From Ignavibacteria bacterium (GTDB lineage Bacteria; Bacteroidota; Ignavibacteria; Tepidaquicellales; Tepidaquicellaceae), in the NCBI GenBank assembly GCA_016710985.1, contig JADJTX010000012.1:62001-126000 (forward strand): a stretch of DNA of 64,000 bases. Reading direction: 5' to 3'. Below, piece by piece: positions 45,379-54,479 of this stretch. The notes beneath the pieces are model-generated. The model saw only the letters and a program-made list of their open reading frames with translations, searched no databases and was not told the origin of the DNA. The translations under genes and the position numbers were made by a program. Within the stretch, counting starts at the first letter, position 1. Each line of letters begins with the position of its first letter.

Positions 45379-46490
45379 ATGGATTTTGTACCGGTTAACG
45401 AACCCTTGCTTGACGGTAATGAAAAAAAATATCTTTCTGAATGCATAGAGACGGGCTGGATTTCTTCAGAAGGAATGTTTGTAAAAGAATTAGAGGAAAA
45501 ATTTTCAGCAATCACCGGCAGAAAACACGGTATAGCAGTCTGCAACGGAACAGCGGCTTTGGAAGCAGCTGTCATAGCTGCGGGAATTACAGCAGGCGAT
45601 GAGGTCATACTTCCAGCTTTTACAATAATATCATGCGCTTCAGCTGTGATCAGAGCCGGAGGAAAACCTGTGCTTGTAGATTCAGATCCTGAGACATGGA
45701 ACATGGATGTAAAGCAAATTGAAAAAAAAATTACAGACAGAACAAAAGCTATAATGGCAGTTCACATTTACGGGTTACCTGTTGATATGAATGCGGTACT
45801 CAATCTTGCAGATAAACATAATCTGAAAGTAATTGAAGATTCTGCAGAAGCCATAGGTCAGACATATAATGGAAAGCAATGCGGAAGCTTCGGAGATGTA
45901 AGTACATTCAGCTTTTATCCGAACAAACACATTACAACCGGTGAAGGCGGTATGATAGTAACTGATAATGATGAAATAGCAGGCAGATGCAGGTCACTCA
46001 GAAATTTATGTTTTATACCGGAAAAGAGATTTGTTCACAATGAACTGGGTTTTAATTTCCGCATGACCAATATTCAGGCAGCTTTGGGTGTAGCTCAGCT
46101 TGAGAGACTTGATGAGTTCAAAAAAAAAAAAGAAAGATCGGACATTTATATAATGAAGGATTAAAAGACATTAAGTTTATCAGCCTGCCGCTGAAGAATA
46201 CGGAATATTCTGATAACATTTACTGGGTTTACGGAATAGTATTAAAAGATGATGTTAGCTTTAACGCAGAAGAAGCAATGAAAAGACTTGCTGAAAAAAA
46301 AATTGGAACACGTCCTTTCTTTTACCCGATGCACCTGCAGCCTGTGTTAAAAAAAATGAATTTATTTATCGGCGAATCATATCCGGTATCAGAAAAATTA
46401 GCTGAGAGAGGATTCTATCTGCCAAGCGGTTTAGCTTTGACCGGACAACAGATAGACAGATCAATTGAAGCTGTAAAATCCTTGTTTTAA
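45379..46490 (+). CDS. DegT-family sugar aminotransferase, perosamine-synthase-like, frameshifted
   Basis: About 370 residues when joined. FVPVNEPLLDGNEKKYL opening, WISSEG near 27-32, CNGTAALEAA, PLP Asp in IEDSAEAIG and Schiff-base Lys in SFYPNKHITTGEGG (K183). The VNEP and WISS forms resemble GDP-perosamine synthase (RfbE/Per), which uses the product of Gmd. The frame breaks in a 12-A run (46120-46131); 10 or 13 As restores KRKIGHLYNEGLKDIKF, then TRPFFYPMHLQP to 46490. If the substrate guess is right, gmd at 1179 supplies it. Confidence 0.82.
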
Positions 46491-46586
46491 ATACTTCAAC
46501 ATTAATTCCCTAATTTATCTTACACAAGAATTATTTTTGCTTCCCTGTTAGCCTGAAATGAAATTATCTGCCGAAAAGAAAAGTAA

Positions 46587-48128
46587 ATGAAAAAGCTAAA
46601 AAACATACCGAAGGTTATTCTGGAGAATCCAAAGTATTCAATGCCCGCAATTCTATTGCTTTGGGGAATACTTTATATGACATTCGGTGCCGTCATCAAC
46701 AGGAATGGAGGTTTAGGATTCGACGGTTCTTCGTACGGTACAATCATAAAGGATTTTTATAATATTCTGTTAAATGATAAACTGAATATTTATCAGGTGC
46801 AGAGAATCTTTCCGTTATTTTTAAATGAGCTTTTATTAAGAATATTTAATTTACCAAAAGAGAACTTTTACATTATAACGCTTTTCCAGATTTACAATCT
46901 TATCCTTTTGATCTTATGCAGTTACATCTGGATTTTAATTTCTAAGATTTACAGGTTAGATTTAAAATATGTCTGGCTTGGTTTTATTTTTGCGTTTTTC
47001 AATTTCGGTATTGCCGAGATGACATTTTATTATCCGGTTCTTACCGATACAACAGCTTTTTTTCTGGGATTTTGTCTTCTTTATTTTCACATAACTGATA
47101 ATATATACGGAAAAATTCTGATTGTTATAACCGGAGCTTTTACGTGGGCAAGCTTTGTGTATATCGGAATATTGCTCATCATATTCCCTGTCAATTCAAA
47201 ATATGATTTTAAATTTACTGATGAGAAGTCAAAAACACCGTTGAATTTTTATTTATCCCTGTTAATACCTCTGGTATTTTTTGCTGTTAGTATTTACAAT
47301 GCGAAGGAATATTTGGCAGGTGTATCATACGAGGATATATTCACTCCCGTTTTTGCAAGTTTACTGTATTTAGATTCAGTTCTGAATCTCATTCTCATGA
47401 CTTTTATTTTTTATACTTTTTTGCCAAAAAATCTTACTTTACAGAATATTCATATTTCGGTAAAGAACATTCTGTCTAAAATAAATTTAAAAAATGTATT
47501 ACTGTGCATATTGATTTACGCTTTAATAAACATAATTCAAAAATCACTGAGTAACGATGTTGATCCTAAGGTATCATTTGTAACAATATTCTATTACATT
47601 GCAATGTATGGGATCACAAAGCCGTTTGTTTATTTTATTACTGCCGTCACTTATTTCGGACCTTGTTTTATAATTTTATTTTTCTTTATGAAGTGTTACA
47701 AAACCTATTTAGAAAATTTAGGAACTGGTGTATTTATATCTTTTATTATTTGCTTTCTTTTGCTGTTTACCTCGGAAACGCGGTTAATAATAAATTTTTT
47801 TCCTTTCATAGTGCTTTTAACGGTTTTAGTCATGAAGGATTTTAACCTAAGCCGGAGTATGTTTGTGTTGCTTCTTATTGTTTCGTTTCTGTTGTCAAAA
47901 ATATATATCCCCATGGATAAGATTCCGGGAGATAATTCCTTTAAAATTCATTTCTTTAGTTTCCCCGATCAGCTTTTTTTCATGAATTCATATACGATTT
48001 CCAAACTATCATATTTTTTTCAGGGTGCTGTGATCTTTATTATGTCTGCTTTTATCATAACAAAAATTAAGAAAGATAAGAAATTGCAATCTGATTCCGG
48101 TAATGATCTGCAGGTTACGCCGGGTTGA
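46587..48128 (+). CDS. Polytopic membrane protein, possible GT-C glycosyltransferase or polymerase (copy 1)
   Basis: A 513-residue integral membrane protein with about 10-12 hydrophobic segments. It is a paralogue of the protein at 49215: both share GLG-x-DG-type sequence after TM1 (here GLGFDGSSYG, about 44-53), then QRIFP, LNLPK-like, FNFGIAE and YPVLTDTTAFFLGFCLLYFH. An acidic motif in the first outside loop followed by many TMs is reminiscent of GT-C transferases, which use lipid-linked donors. I do not recognise a named family. An O-antigen-polymerase role is an alternative. It lies after a 96-bp gap with no visible signal. Confidence 0.65.
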   Translation: MKKLKNIPKVILENPKYSMPAILLLWGILYMTFGAVINRNGGLGFDGSSYGTIIKDFYNILLNDKLNIYQVQRIFPLFLNELLLRIFNLPKENFYIITLFQIYNLILLILCSYIWILISKIYRLDLKYVWLGFIFAFFNFGIAEMTFYYPVLTDTTAFFLGFCLLYFHITDNIYGKILIVITGAFTWASFVYIGILLIIFPVNSKYDFKFTDEKSKTPLNFYLSLLIPLVFFAVSIYNAKEYLAGVSYEDIFTPVFASLLYLDSVLNLILMTFIFYTFLPKNLTLQNIHISVKNILSKINLKNVLLCILIYALINIIQKSLSNDVDPKVSFVTIFYYIAMYGITKPFVYFITAVTYFGPCFIILFFFMKCYKTYLENLGTGVFISFIICFLLLFTSETRLIINFFPFIVLLTVLVMKDFNLSRSMFVLLLIVSFLLSKIYIPMDKIPGDNSFKIHFFSFPDQLFFMNSYTISKLSYFFQGAVIFIMSAFIITKIKKDKKLQSDSGNDLQVTPG

Positions 48129-48207
48129 TTCATGGAAAAAGTCTTTCAATTAAAAAAAACTGTAGTTAGACTTATGTTAATTAAAAACTAAATTAAATCA
48201 AAAACAA

Positions 48208-49212
48208 ATGAACATAGGAATTATCGGATTCGGATACTGGGGAACAAATCTTGTCAGAAATTTTGCGAATCTTAAAAATGCGAATTTAACAGCAGTTGCT
48301 GATTCAAGAAAGGAACGTGAAAGCGCTTTAACAAAGCTGTGCCCTTCAGCTAAGTTTACACTTTCACCAGATGAGATCATAGAAAATCCTGAAATAGATG
48401 CAGTTGTAATTGCAACTCCGGTGCATACTCACTTTGAGCTTGCATTAAAAGCGCTTCAGAATGACAAGCATGTATTGATCGAAAAGCCAATGGTATCACG
48501 TACTGAACAGGCTATTGAGCTTATCAATCTGGCGGAGAAAAAAAATAAGCTGCTTATGGTAGATCATACTTTTCTTTATACCGGAGCTGTTCAGAAAATG
48601 AAATCTCTGATTGACAGCGGTGACATTGGCGCTGTAAAGTATTTTGATTCCACAAGGATCAACCTCGGCTTATTTCAGCCTGATGTAAATGTATTATGGG
48701 ACCTTGCTCCACATGATATTTCTATTCTGAATTACCTTGTCAGGGAGAGACCTCACAGCGTAAATGCAAACGGAGTATCGCACACAAATAACGGAATAGA
48801 GAACATTGCTTACATAAATGTAAATTATGATTCAGGATTCATAGCACACTTCAGCTGCTCCTGGAGTTCACCTGTAAAGATAAGGATGATGCTTATAGGA
48901 GGAGATAAAAAGATGATAGTGTTCAATGACATTGAACCGACGGAAAAAATTAAAGTTTATGATACGGGCTATGAGCATAAGACTGATGAAGATAAGAAAA
49001 AAGTTTTGGTTGATTACCGCACAGGTGACATATTCACTCCTAAGCTTGATCCAAAGGAAGCATTGTCAGGAATGGCATCGGATTTTGTCTCAGCTATTCT
49101 TAACGGGCACAAACCGGTTTCGGATTTTAATTCAGGGCTGGAAGTGATAAAAATTCTGGAAGCGTCACAGGTATCAATAAAGGACAGGGGAAAAGAAGTT
49201 TTAATTAAATAG
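48208..49212 (+). CDS. Gfo/Idh/MocA-family sugar oxidoreductase, WbpB-like
   Basis: 334 residues. Rossmann motif IGIIGFGYWGTNLV at 3-16, EKP in LIEKPMVS (about 92-99), and INLGLFQPDVNVLWDLAPHD (about 153-172), which closely parallels the wbpB product at 5530. It may oxidise a UDP-sugar at C3 to prepare for the aminotransferase at 51757. It is sandwiched between two paralogous membrane-protein genes and ends 2 bp before the second. Confidence 0.85.
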   Translation: MNIGIIGFGYWGTNLVRNFANLKNANLTAVADSRKERESALTKLCPSAKFTLSPDEIIENPEIDAVVIATPVHTHFELALKALQNDKHVLIEKPMVSRTEQAIELINLAEKKNKLLMVDHTFLYTGAVQKMKSLIDSGDIGAVKYFDSTRINLGLFQPDVNVLWDLAPHDISILNYLVRERPHSVNANGVSHTNNGIENIAYINVNYDSGFIAHFSCSWSSPVKIRMMLIGGDKKMIVFNDIEPTEKIKVYDTGYEHKTDEDKKKVLVDYRTGDIFTPKLDPKEALSGMASDFVSAILNGHKPVSDFNSGLEVIKILEASQVSIKDRGKEVLIK

Positions 49213-49214
49213 CA

Positions 49215-50726
49215 TTGTCATCTTTAGCAAGAGCAGGAAACTTTACATGGCGCAATCCCTGGTTTTCAATGCCGGTCATAGTATTGATCTGGGGATCATT
49301 TTACTTTTTTTCCGGTACCGTCATAAATGTAAATGAAGGTCTGGGCTATACAGACGGTTTATTATACGGAAAAATTACGGGCAATTTTTATGAATATGTG
49401 TTTGGAAATCAGGTAAGTACTTATTCAATTCAAAGGATATTTCCATCCTTCGTTGTCAGTTCAATTTTGTCAATGCTTAATTTACCAAAGGATAATTATT
49501 TTATAGTTAAGTCATTTCAGGCTTACAACCTGCTGTTGATCATCTTCACCACTTTTATATGGAACAAGATAGCAAAGGTATCAGATTTTAATTTAACCCA
49601 TATATGGACCGGATTTGTACTGGCATTCCTTAATTTTGGAATTGCAGAGCTTGCTTTCTTTTATCCTGTACTGACTGATATAACAGCATTCTTTCTGGGA
49701 TTTTGCTTACTGTATTTTCATTTAAAGGATAGTCTTACCGGAAAAATCATAATTACAATTTTAGGGGCGTTTACCTGGCCAAGTTTTATGTTTTTTGGAA
49801 TTTTGCTGATCATCTTTCCGAAGAATTCATTAGATAAGGATTTTAATTTTGAGAAACTAAAAGTAAATTTATTATCTTTTTTGGTGCCCGTACCATTTTT
49901 AGTGATAAGCATTCATTACATTAATAATTATTTTAATACATCAGCTATGTTTCCCATGGTAAGCAAAGCAAGTGAATTACTGCATCAGTTCCTTTATGCG
50001 AGTGCTGTTTTGAATTATTTTGTCATGGCATACTTTTTTGCAATTTATGTGCCTGCATTCTCCTTCAAAGGTTACTTACAATTTATAAAAAAAGTTCTTC
50101 AAAATGTCAGTGTCAGAAATTTCATAATCTGTATTATTATTTTCTCGGCAGTATATTTGTTTAAAAATTATTTTGGAAATGATAAAGCTGATGGACCGCA
50201 ATCTTCGGTTAAGAAATTAATGTATTCAATTTCGTTATACAGCGTAATGAAGCCGTTCAATTATGCGGTTTTGGCAATTTCATATTTTGGTCCGTGTTTT
50301 GTGATATATTTTTTCTATATTAAAAAGATAAAAGAACATGTACTAAGTCTGGGCTTGGGCGTTTGTGTAAGTTTTATACTTGTGTTTTTATTATTGTTCA
50401 CGACAGAGTCGAGACAGATCATGACTTTCTTTCCGTTCATTGTTATGATCACAATTCTTTTTTTTCAGAAAATTAAAACGGATAAAAAGTTTTTACTTTT
50501 GTTAACTGTATTTTCGCTAATCTTGTCGAAAGTTTACATTCCATTAAAGGGCATACCGGACAGCAATTACAGGATAATAGATTTCCCAAATCAGTTGTTT
50601 CTGATGAATTCATATATCTGTTCTAACGAAGGATATCTCGTTCAGCTGGCAGCGGTACTGCTTATAAGCGCAGTCATGATTTATTCAGTCAGAAACTATA
50701 GCAAAATATTACAGGGACCGGCGTGA
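49215..50726 (+). CDS. Polytopic membrane protein, possible GT-C glycosyltransferase or polymerase (copy 2)
   Basis: 503 residues, paralogue of the protein at 46587 along its whole length, with the same order of hydrophobic segments. Shared landmarks: GLGYTDGLLYGKI (first outside loop), QRIFPSF, LNLPKDNYFI, LNFGIAELAFFYPVLTD, FLGFCLLYFH, SYFGPCFVI and LFTTESRQIMTFFPF. The last charged/aromatic loop (TESR) is also found as TSETR in copy 1. TTG start at 49215. The family is unrecognised; role as suggested for copy 1. Confidence 0.65.
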   Translation: MSSLARAGNFTWRNPWFSMPVIVLIWGSFYFFSGTVINVNEGLGYTDGLLYGKITGNFYEYVFGNQVSTYSIQRIFPSFVVSSILSMLNLPKDNYFIVKSFQAYNLLLIIFTTFIWNKIAKVSDFNLTHIWTGFVLAFLNFGIAELAFFYPVLTDITAFFLGFCLLYFHLKDSLTGKIIITILGAFTWPSFMFFGILLIIFPKNSLDKDFNFEKLKVNLLSFLVPVPFLVISIHYINNYFNTSAMFPMVSKASELLHQFLYASAVLNYFVMAYFFAIYVPAFSFKGYLQFIKKVLQNVSVRNFIICIIIFSAVYLFKNYFGNDKADGPQSSVKKLMYSISLYSVMKPFNYAVLAISYFGPCFVIYFFYIKKIKEHVLSLGLGVCVSFILVFLLLFTTESRQIMTFFPFIVMITILFFQKIKTDKKFLLLLTVFSLILSKVYIPLKGIPDSNYRIIDFPNQLFLMNSYICSNEGYLVQLAAVLLISAVMIYSVRNYSKILQGPA

Positions 50727-50773
50727 AATATTAAGACAAGGCAATATCAGAAAATCATTTAAATTAACAGCCA

Positions 50774-51760
50774 ATGAATTTGGATAAAAATAGAATAAGC
50801 GGCAGCGTAATATTAGTCACCGGAGGTGCCGGATTTATAGGCTCATATTTAGCCGAAGAATTGTTGAAACATTCACCAGCAAAGATAGTAATTATTGACA
50901 ATCTAATCAGAGGCAGTCTTGAAAATATGAAAGGCTTCATTCAAAATCCCCTGGTTGAATTCATTGAAGGTGATATTAACGATGAGATATTGCTTGAGAA
51001 ATGCATTTCAGGAAGTGATTATATTTTTCACATGGCGGCTTTAAGGATAAACGCCTGCGCCGCGAATCCTTCAGAAGGATTTGATGTAATGGTAAAGTCT
51101 ACTTTTAAAATTGCTGAGCTGTCAAGGAAATACAAAATAAAAAAACTTATCTACAGCTCCAGTGCATCAGTTTACGGATATGCACAGAATTTCCCGACTC
51201 CCGAATCAGATAATCCTTATGACAATCAGACATTTTACGGAGCGGCGAAATTGTTTGGCGAACAGCTTTTCAGAAGTTATAAGCACATGTTCGGACTGGA
51301 TTACATAGCATTGCGGTATTTCAATGTTTACGGACCAAGAATGGATACAGACGGCAAATATACTGAAGTAATGATAAAGTGGCTGGACAGTATCAGGGAT
51401 GATATCCCGCCGTTGGTGTATGGAGACGGAAGCACTACAATGGATTTTGTCTATGTAAAAGACGTAGCAGCCGCAAATGTTGCAGCATTGATCTCAGATG
51501 TTTCAGATGAATCATTTAACATCGGAAACAGCATTGAAACAAGTTTGAAAGATTTACTTGATTTAGTACTGAAAATAAATCACAGCAGTCTTAAACCGGT
51601 TTTCATTGAAAGCAATACAGTAAATCCCGTCAGCAGAAGGCTTTCAGATAACAGTAAAGCGAAAAAGCTACTGGGATTTTCTCCAAAAGTTAATTTAGAA
51701 GAAGGAATAAAAAAATTAAGCGAGTGGTATTTTAAAAAAACAAAAACATTAAGTCAATGA
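50774..51760 (+). CDS. NAD-dependent nucleotide-sugar epimerase/dehydratase (extended SDR)
   Basis: 328 residues. Rossmann motif GGAGFIGSYL at 17-26, Ser-rich strand SSSASVYGY (128-136) and YxxxK at Y155/K159. YFNVYGPRMD and VYGDGSTTMDFVYVKDV are typical of UDP-glucose 4-epimerase-like enzymes. It overlaps the following aminotransferase by 4 bp (ATGA), so the pair probably acts on one nucleotide sugar. Whether it epimerises or dehydrates cannot be decided. Confidence 0.87.
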   Translation: MNLDKNRISGSVILVTGGAGFIGSYLAEELLKHSPAKIVIIDNLIRGSLENMKGFIQNPLVEFIEGDINDEILLEKCISGSDYIFHMAALRINACAANPSEGFDVMVKSTFKIAELSRKYKIKKLIYSSSASVYGYAQNFPTPESDNPYDNQTFYGAAKLFGEQLFRSYKHMFGLDYIALRYFNVYGPRMDTDGKYTEVMIKWLDSIRDDIPPLVYGDGSTTMDFVYVKDVAAANVAALISDVSDESFNIGNSIETSLKDLLDLVLKINHSSLKPVFIESNTVNPVSRRLSDNSKAKKLLGFSPKVNLEEGIKKLSEWYFKKTKTLSQ

Positions 51761-52884
51761 TCCCGATTGCAAAGCCATATCTAACAAAGGACGAAGCACA
51801 GAGCGCATATGACACTATATTAACAGGCTGGGTAACGCAAGGACCCAGAGTAGAAGAATTTGAAAAAAAATTCTGTGAGTATACAGGTGCTGAATATGCA
51901 GTAGCGGTTTCAAACTGTACAACTGCATTGCATCTTGCAACGATCGTATCTGAGATCAGAGAAGGGGATGAAGTCATCTGTCCTTCCATGAGCTATGTAG
52001 CATCATCCAACTGCATAAAGTATACCGGCGCGAAGCCTGTGTTTGCGGAGGTCGAAAGTGAAACATACAATATTGATCTTTCTCACGCGGAGAAACTGAT
52101 TACTGATAAAACAAAAGCAATTTTAATAGTTCATCAGATCGGAATGCCTGCAGACATAGATGCCTTCAGGACATTGTGTAAAAAACATAATTTAAAATTG
52201 ATTGAGGATGCAGCCTGTGCAACCGGTTCAGCCTATAAAGGAAAGAAGATAGGTTCACATTCTGAATTAGTCTGTTTTTCATTTCATCCGAGAAAGGTCA
52301 TAACAACAGGAGAAGGAGGAATGATAACAACATCAAATGAAGCTCATTACAAAAGATTAAAATTATTAAGGCAGCACGGCATGTCAGTAAGCGACAGAGT
52401 AAGGCATCAGTCCGATAAAATAATATTTGAAGATCATACAGAGATCGGTTATAATTACCGTATGACGGATTTTCAGGCAGCAATAGGGATCAGGCAGCTG
52501 GAAAAACTTGACTGGATTATCGGAGAGAGGAGGAAGATCGCTGTGAAATACATTGAAGAACTAAAAAGCATAGACTGCATAAGACTTCCGGAAGAAAGGG
52601 AGGGCTATTTTTCCAATTACCAGTCATTCAGTATATATCTGAAAGATAATTCTCCAATAAGCAGGAATGAGCTGATGCAAAAATTGCTAGACGATGGAAT
52701 CGCTTCACGAAGAGGAATCATGACAAGCCACAGGGAGACTGCTTATAAAAATGAGTTTAAAGAAATTAAGCTGCCGGTTTCCGAGGATGCAAGTGACCGG
52801 AGCATAATGATACCGTTATACATACCGATGACCGGCGAAGAAATATCCCGTGTAATTACTGCCATAAAAAAATATCTGAACTGA
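51757..52884 (+). CDS. DegT/DnrJ/EryC1-family sugar aminotransferase
   Basis: 375 residues, typical length. IPIAKPYLTKDEAQ start, LTGWVTQGPRVEEFE (about 23-37), SNCTTALHLA, PLP Asp in IEDAACATG and Schiff-base Lys in SFHPRKVITTGEGG (K180). The HPRK form is characteristic of a perosamine-synthase/PseC-like branch. Its coupling to the SDR upstream and the WbpB-like gene at 48208 suggests a second amino-sugar pathway independent of the one around 26188. Confidence 0.88.
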   Translation: MIPIAKPYLTKDEAQSAYDTILTGWVTQGPRVEEFEKKFCEYTGAEYAVAVSNCTTALHLATIVSEIREGDEVICPSMSYVASSNCIKYTGAKPVFAEVESETYNIDLSHAEKLITDKTKAILIVHQIGMPADIDAFRTLCKKHNLKLIEDAACATGSAYKGKKIGSHSELVCFSFHPRKVITTGEGGMITTSNEAHYKRLKLLRQHGMSVSDRVRHQSDKIIFEDHTEIGYNYRMTDFQAAIGIRQLEKLDWIIGERRKIAVKYIEELKSIDCIRLPEEREGYFSNYQSFSIYLKDNSPISRNELMQKLLDDGIASRRGIMTSHRETAYKNEFKEIKLPVSEDASDRSIMIPLYIPMTGEEISRVITAIKKYLN

Positions 52885-52894
52885 GCATTACATT

Positions 52895-53683
52895 TTGGAA
52901 AAGAAAAAAATCAGCTTAAAAAAGAAAGTACAGTCAAAATATAAATACACAAATTTATTCAAATTCAATATACCTTACCCTGAGAATAAATTTGTTATGT
53001 ATACGCGGGGAAGGACAGGCAGTACAGTACTGACGGATCTTATAAATTGTCATCCGGACATATACTGCGACGTTGAGATATTCAATTTTTTGTATTCAAA
53101 TAATAAAGTCAAGTATCCGCTTTTATACATAAACAGCTGCAGCAAAAGGGCTGCCCTTTACAGGAAGAAGGTATATGGATTTAAAGTAAAGATCGGGCAG
53201 CTGATGAATGAACATAAATATGCAGATTATGATAAGCTGTTAACAAAGCTGCATCAGGAAGGATGGAAATATATTTATTTAAAGAGAGTTAATTTTCTCA
53301 GACATCAGCTGTCAAACATAGTAGCAGCAAATACTAACGTATATCATTTAAAAAACGGAGAGCAGAAACACAAGGAAAAGATCTTGGTCAAATGCGAACA
53401 ACTTTTAAGAGGAATAGAGTACGGTGAAAAGTCGAGAAAAAAGAGGAAGAAAATCTAAAACATATACCTCACCTTACGCTGATTTATGAAAATGACATAG
53501 AAGATAATTCGAGGCATCAGGAAACTGCTGACAAAGTTTTTTCATTTCTCGGGGTGAAACCCGTCATTGTGAAGACTGATTTTAAAAGGATCATTGCGGA
53601 CAGGCTTGGAGGATACAATTCTGAATTACGATGAAGTGCATAATTTTTTTAAAGATACTGAATACATGAAGTACTTAAAATAA
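52895..53683 (+). pseudogene. Sulfotransferase-like protein, two frameshifts
   Basis: About 263 residues when joined. The 5'-phosphosulfate loop is in VMYTRGRTGSTVLTDLI (about 34-50), as in PAPS-dependent sulfotransferases, and YIYLKRVNFLRH (about 126-137) fits the 3'-phosphate-binding strand. The frame ends at 53458. One missing A in 53427-53430 restores GEKVEKKEEENLKHIPHL and VFSFLGVKP; a second missing base near 53608-53609 restores NYDEVHNFFKDTEYMKYL to 53683. It would sulfate a sugar of the glycan. Two breaks within about 200 bp mean either decay or poor local sequence. Confidence 0.75.
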
Positions 53684-53692
53684 TGAGATCAG

Positions 53693-54460
53693 ATGAAAAT
53701 ATTTGATGCGTATGCAAAATATTATGATCTGCTTTATCAGGATAAAGATTACCGTGAGGAATCTGAATACATAATAAAACTGATCGAAAGAGCAGGTACA
53801 GACCGGAAAAAAATATTAGATCTTGGATGCGGAACCGGAAAGCATAATATTTATTTTGCCCGGAGAGGTTATGAAGTAACCGGAATAGAGATTTCCGAAA
53901 AGATGCTGGGGATTGCAAGTAAGAATTTAGATGCTGAAACCGGTTTAAGTTCAAAATTAAAATTCATAAGAGGAGACATCCGGGATGTAAGGCTCCCGGA
54001 AAAATTTGATATAATTACTTCATTGTTTCATGTAATTAATTATCAGATTTTGAACGAAGATTTAAGGTCATTATTAAAAACTGTAAAAGCTCATTTGAAA
54101 GAGAACGGGAAATTCATATTTGATTTTTGGTACGGACCGGGAGTATTAAATGAGAGACCTGAATGCAGAATCAAGAAAATGCAAAATAAGGATTATTTAG
54201 TAGAAAGACATGCAGCGCCTGTGTTGCATATAAATGAAAATACAGCAGACATCAATTACAGAATTATAATCAAAGAATTAAACAGCGGTGAGATACAGGA
54301 AGAGCATGAAACCCACAGAATGAGGTATTTATTCTTACCGGAATTAAATTTATTGTTTGATGAAGTCGAAATGAAAATAGAACACAGTGAAGAGTGGATG
54401 AGCGGAAATGTTTTATCTGACAGGAGCTGGTATGCACTTGTAATAGCCGGCAACAAATAA
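53693..54460 (+). CDS. SAM-dependent methyltransferase
   Basis: A 255-residue class I methyltransferase. DAYAKYYDLLYQDKDY start typical of the family, SAM-binding ILDLGCGTGKHNIYFARRG (about 41-59), GDIRDVRLP near 93-101, FDIITSLFHVINY (about 104-116). The methyl acceptor, probably a sugar hydroxyl or amine, is unknown. It is 10 bp after the restored sulfotransferase end, supporting co-transcription. Confidence 0.85.
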   Translation: MKIFDAYAKYYDLLYQDKDYREESEYIIKLIERAGTDRKKILDLGCGTGKHNIYFARRGYEVTGIEISEKMLGIASKNLDAETGLSSKLKFIRGDIRDVRLPEKFDIITSLFHVINYQILNEDLRSLLKTVKAHLKENGKFIFDFWYGPGVLNERPECRIKKMQNKDYLVERHAAPVLHINENTADINYRIIIKELNSGEIQEEHETHRMRYLFLPELNLLFDEVEMKIEHSEEWMSGNVLSDRSWYALVIAGNK

Positions 54461-54479
54461 ACAACAACAATAAAAGATA

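Noticed and set aside
46120..46131. The A12 tract as a programmed frameshift or phase-variation switch in the aminotransferase
   Set aside because: Possible, but the many other single-base losses in short runs make technical error the simpler explanation; kept only as an alternative under the frame-break finding.
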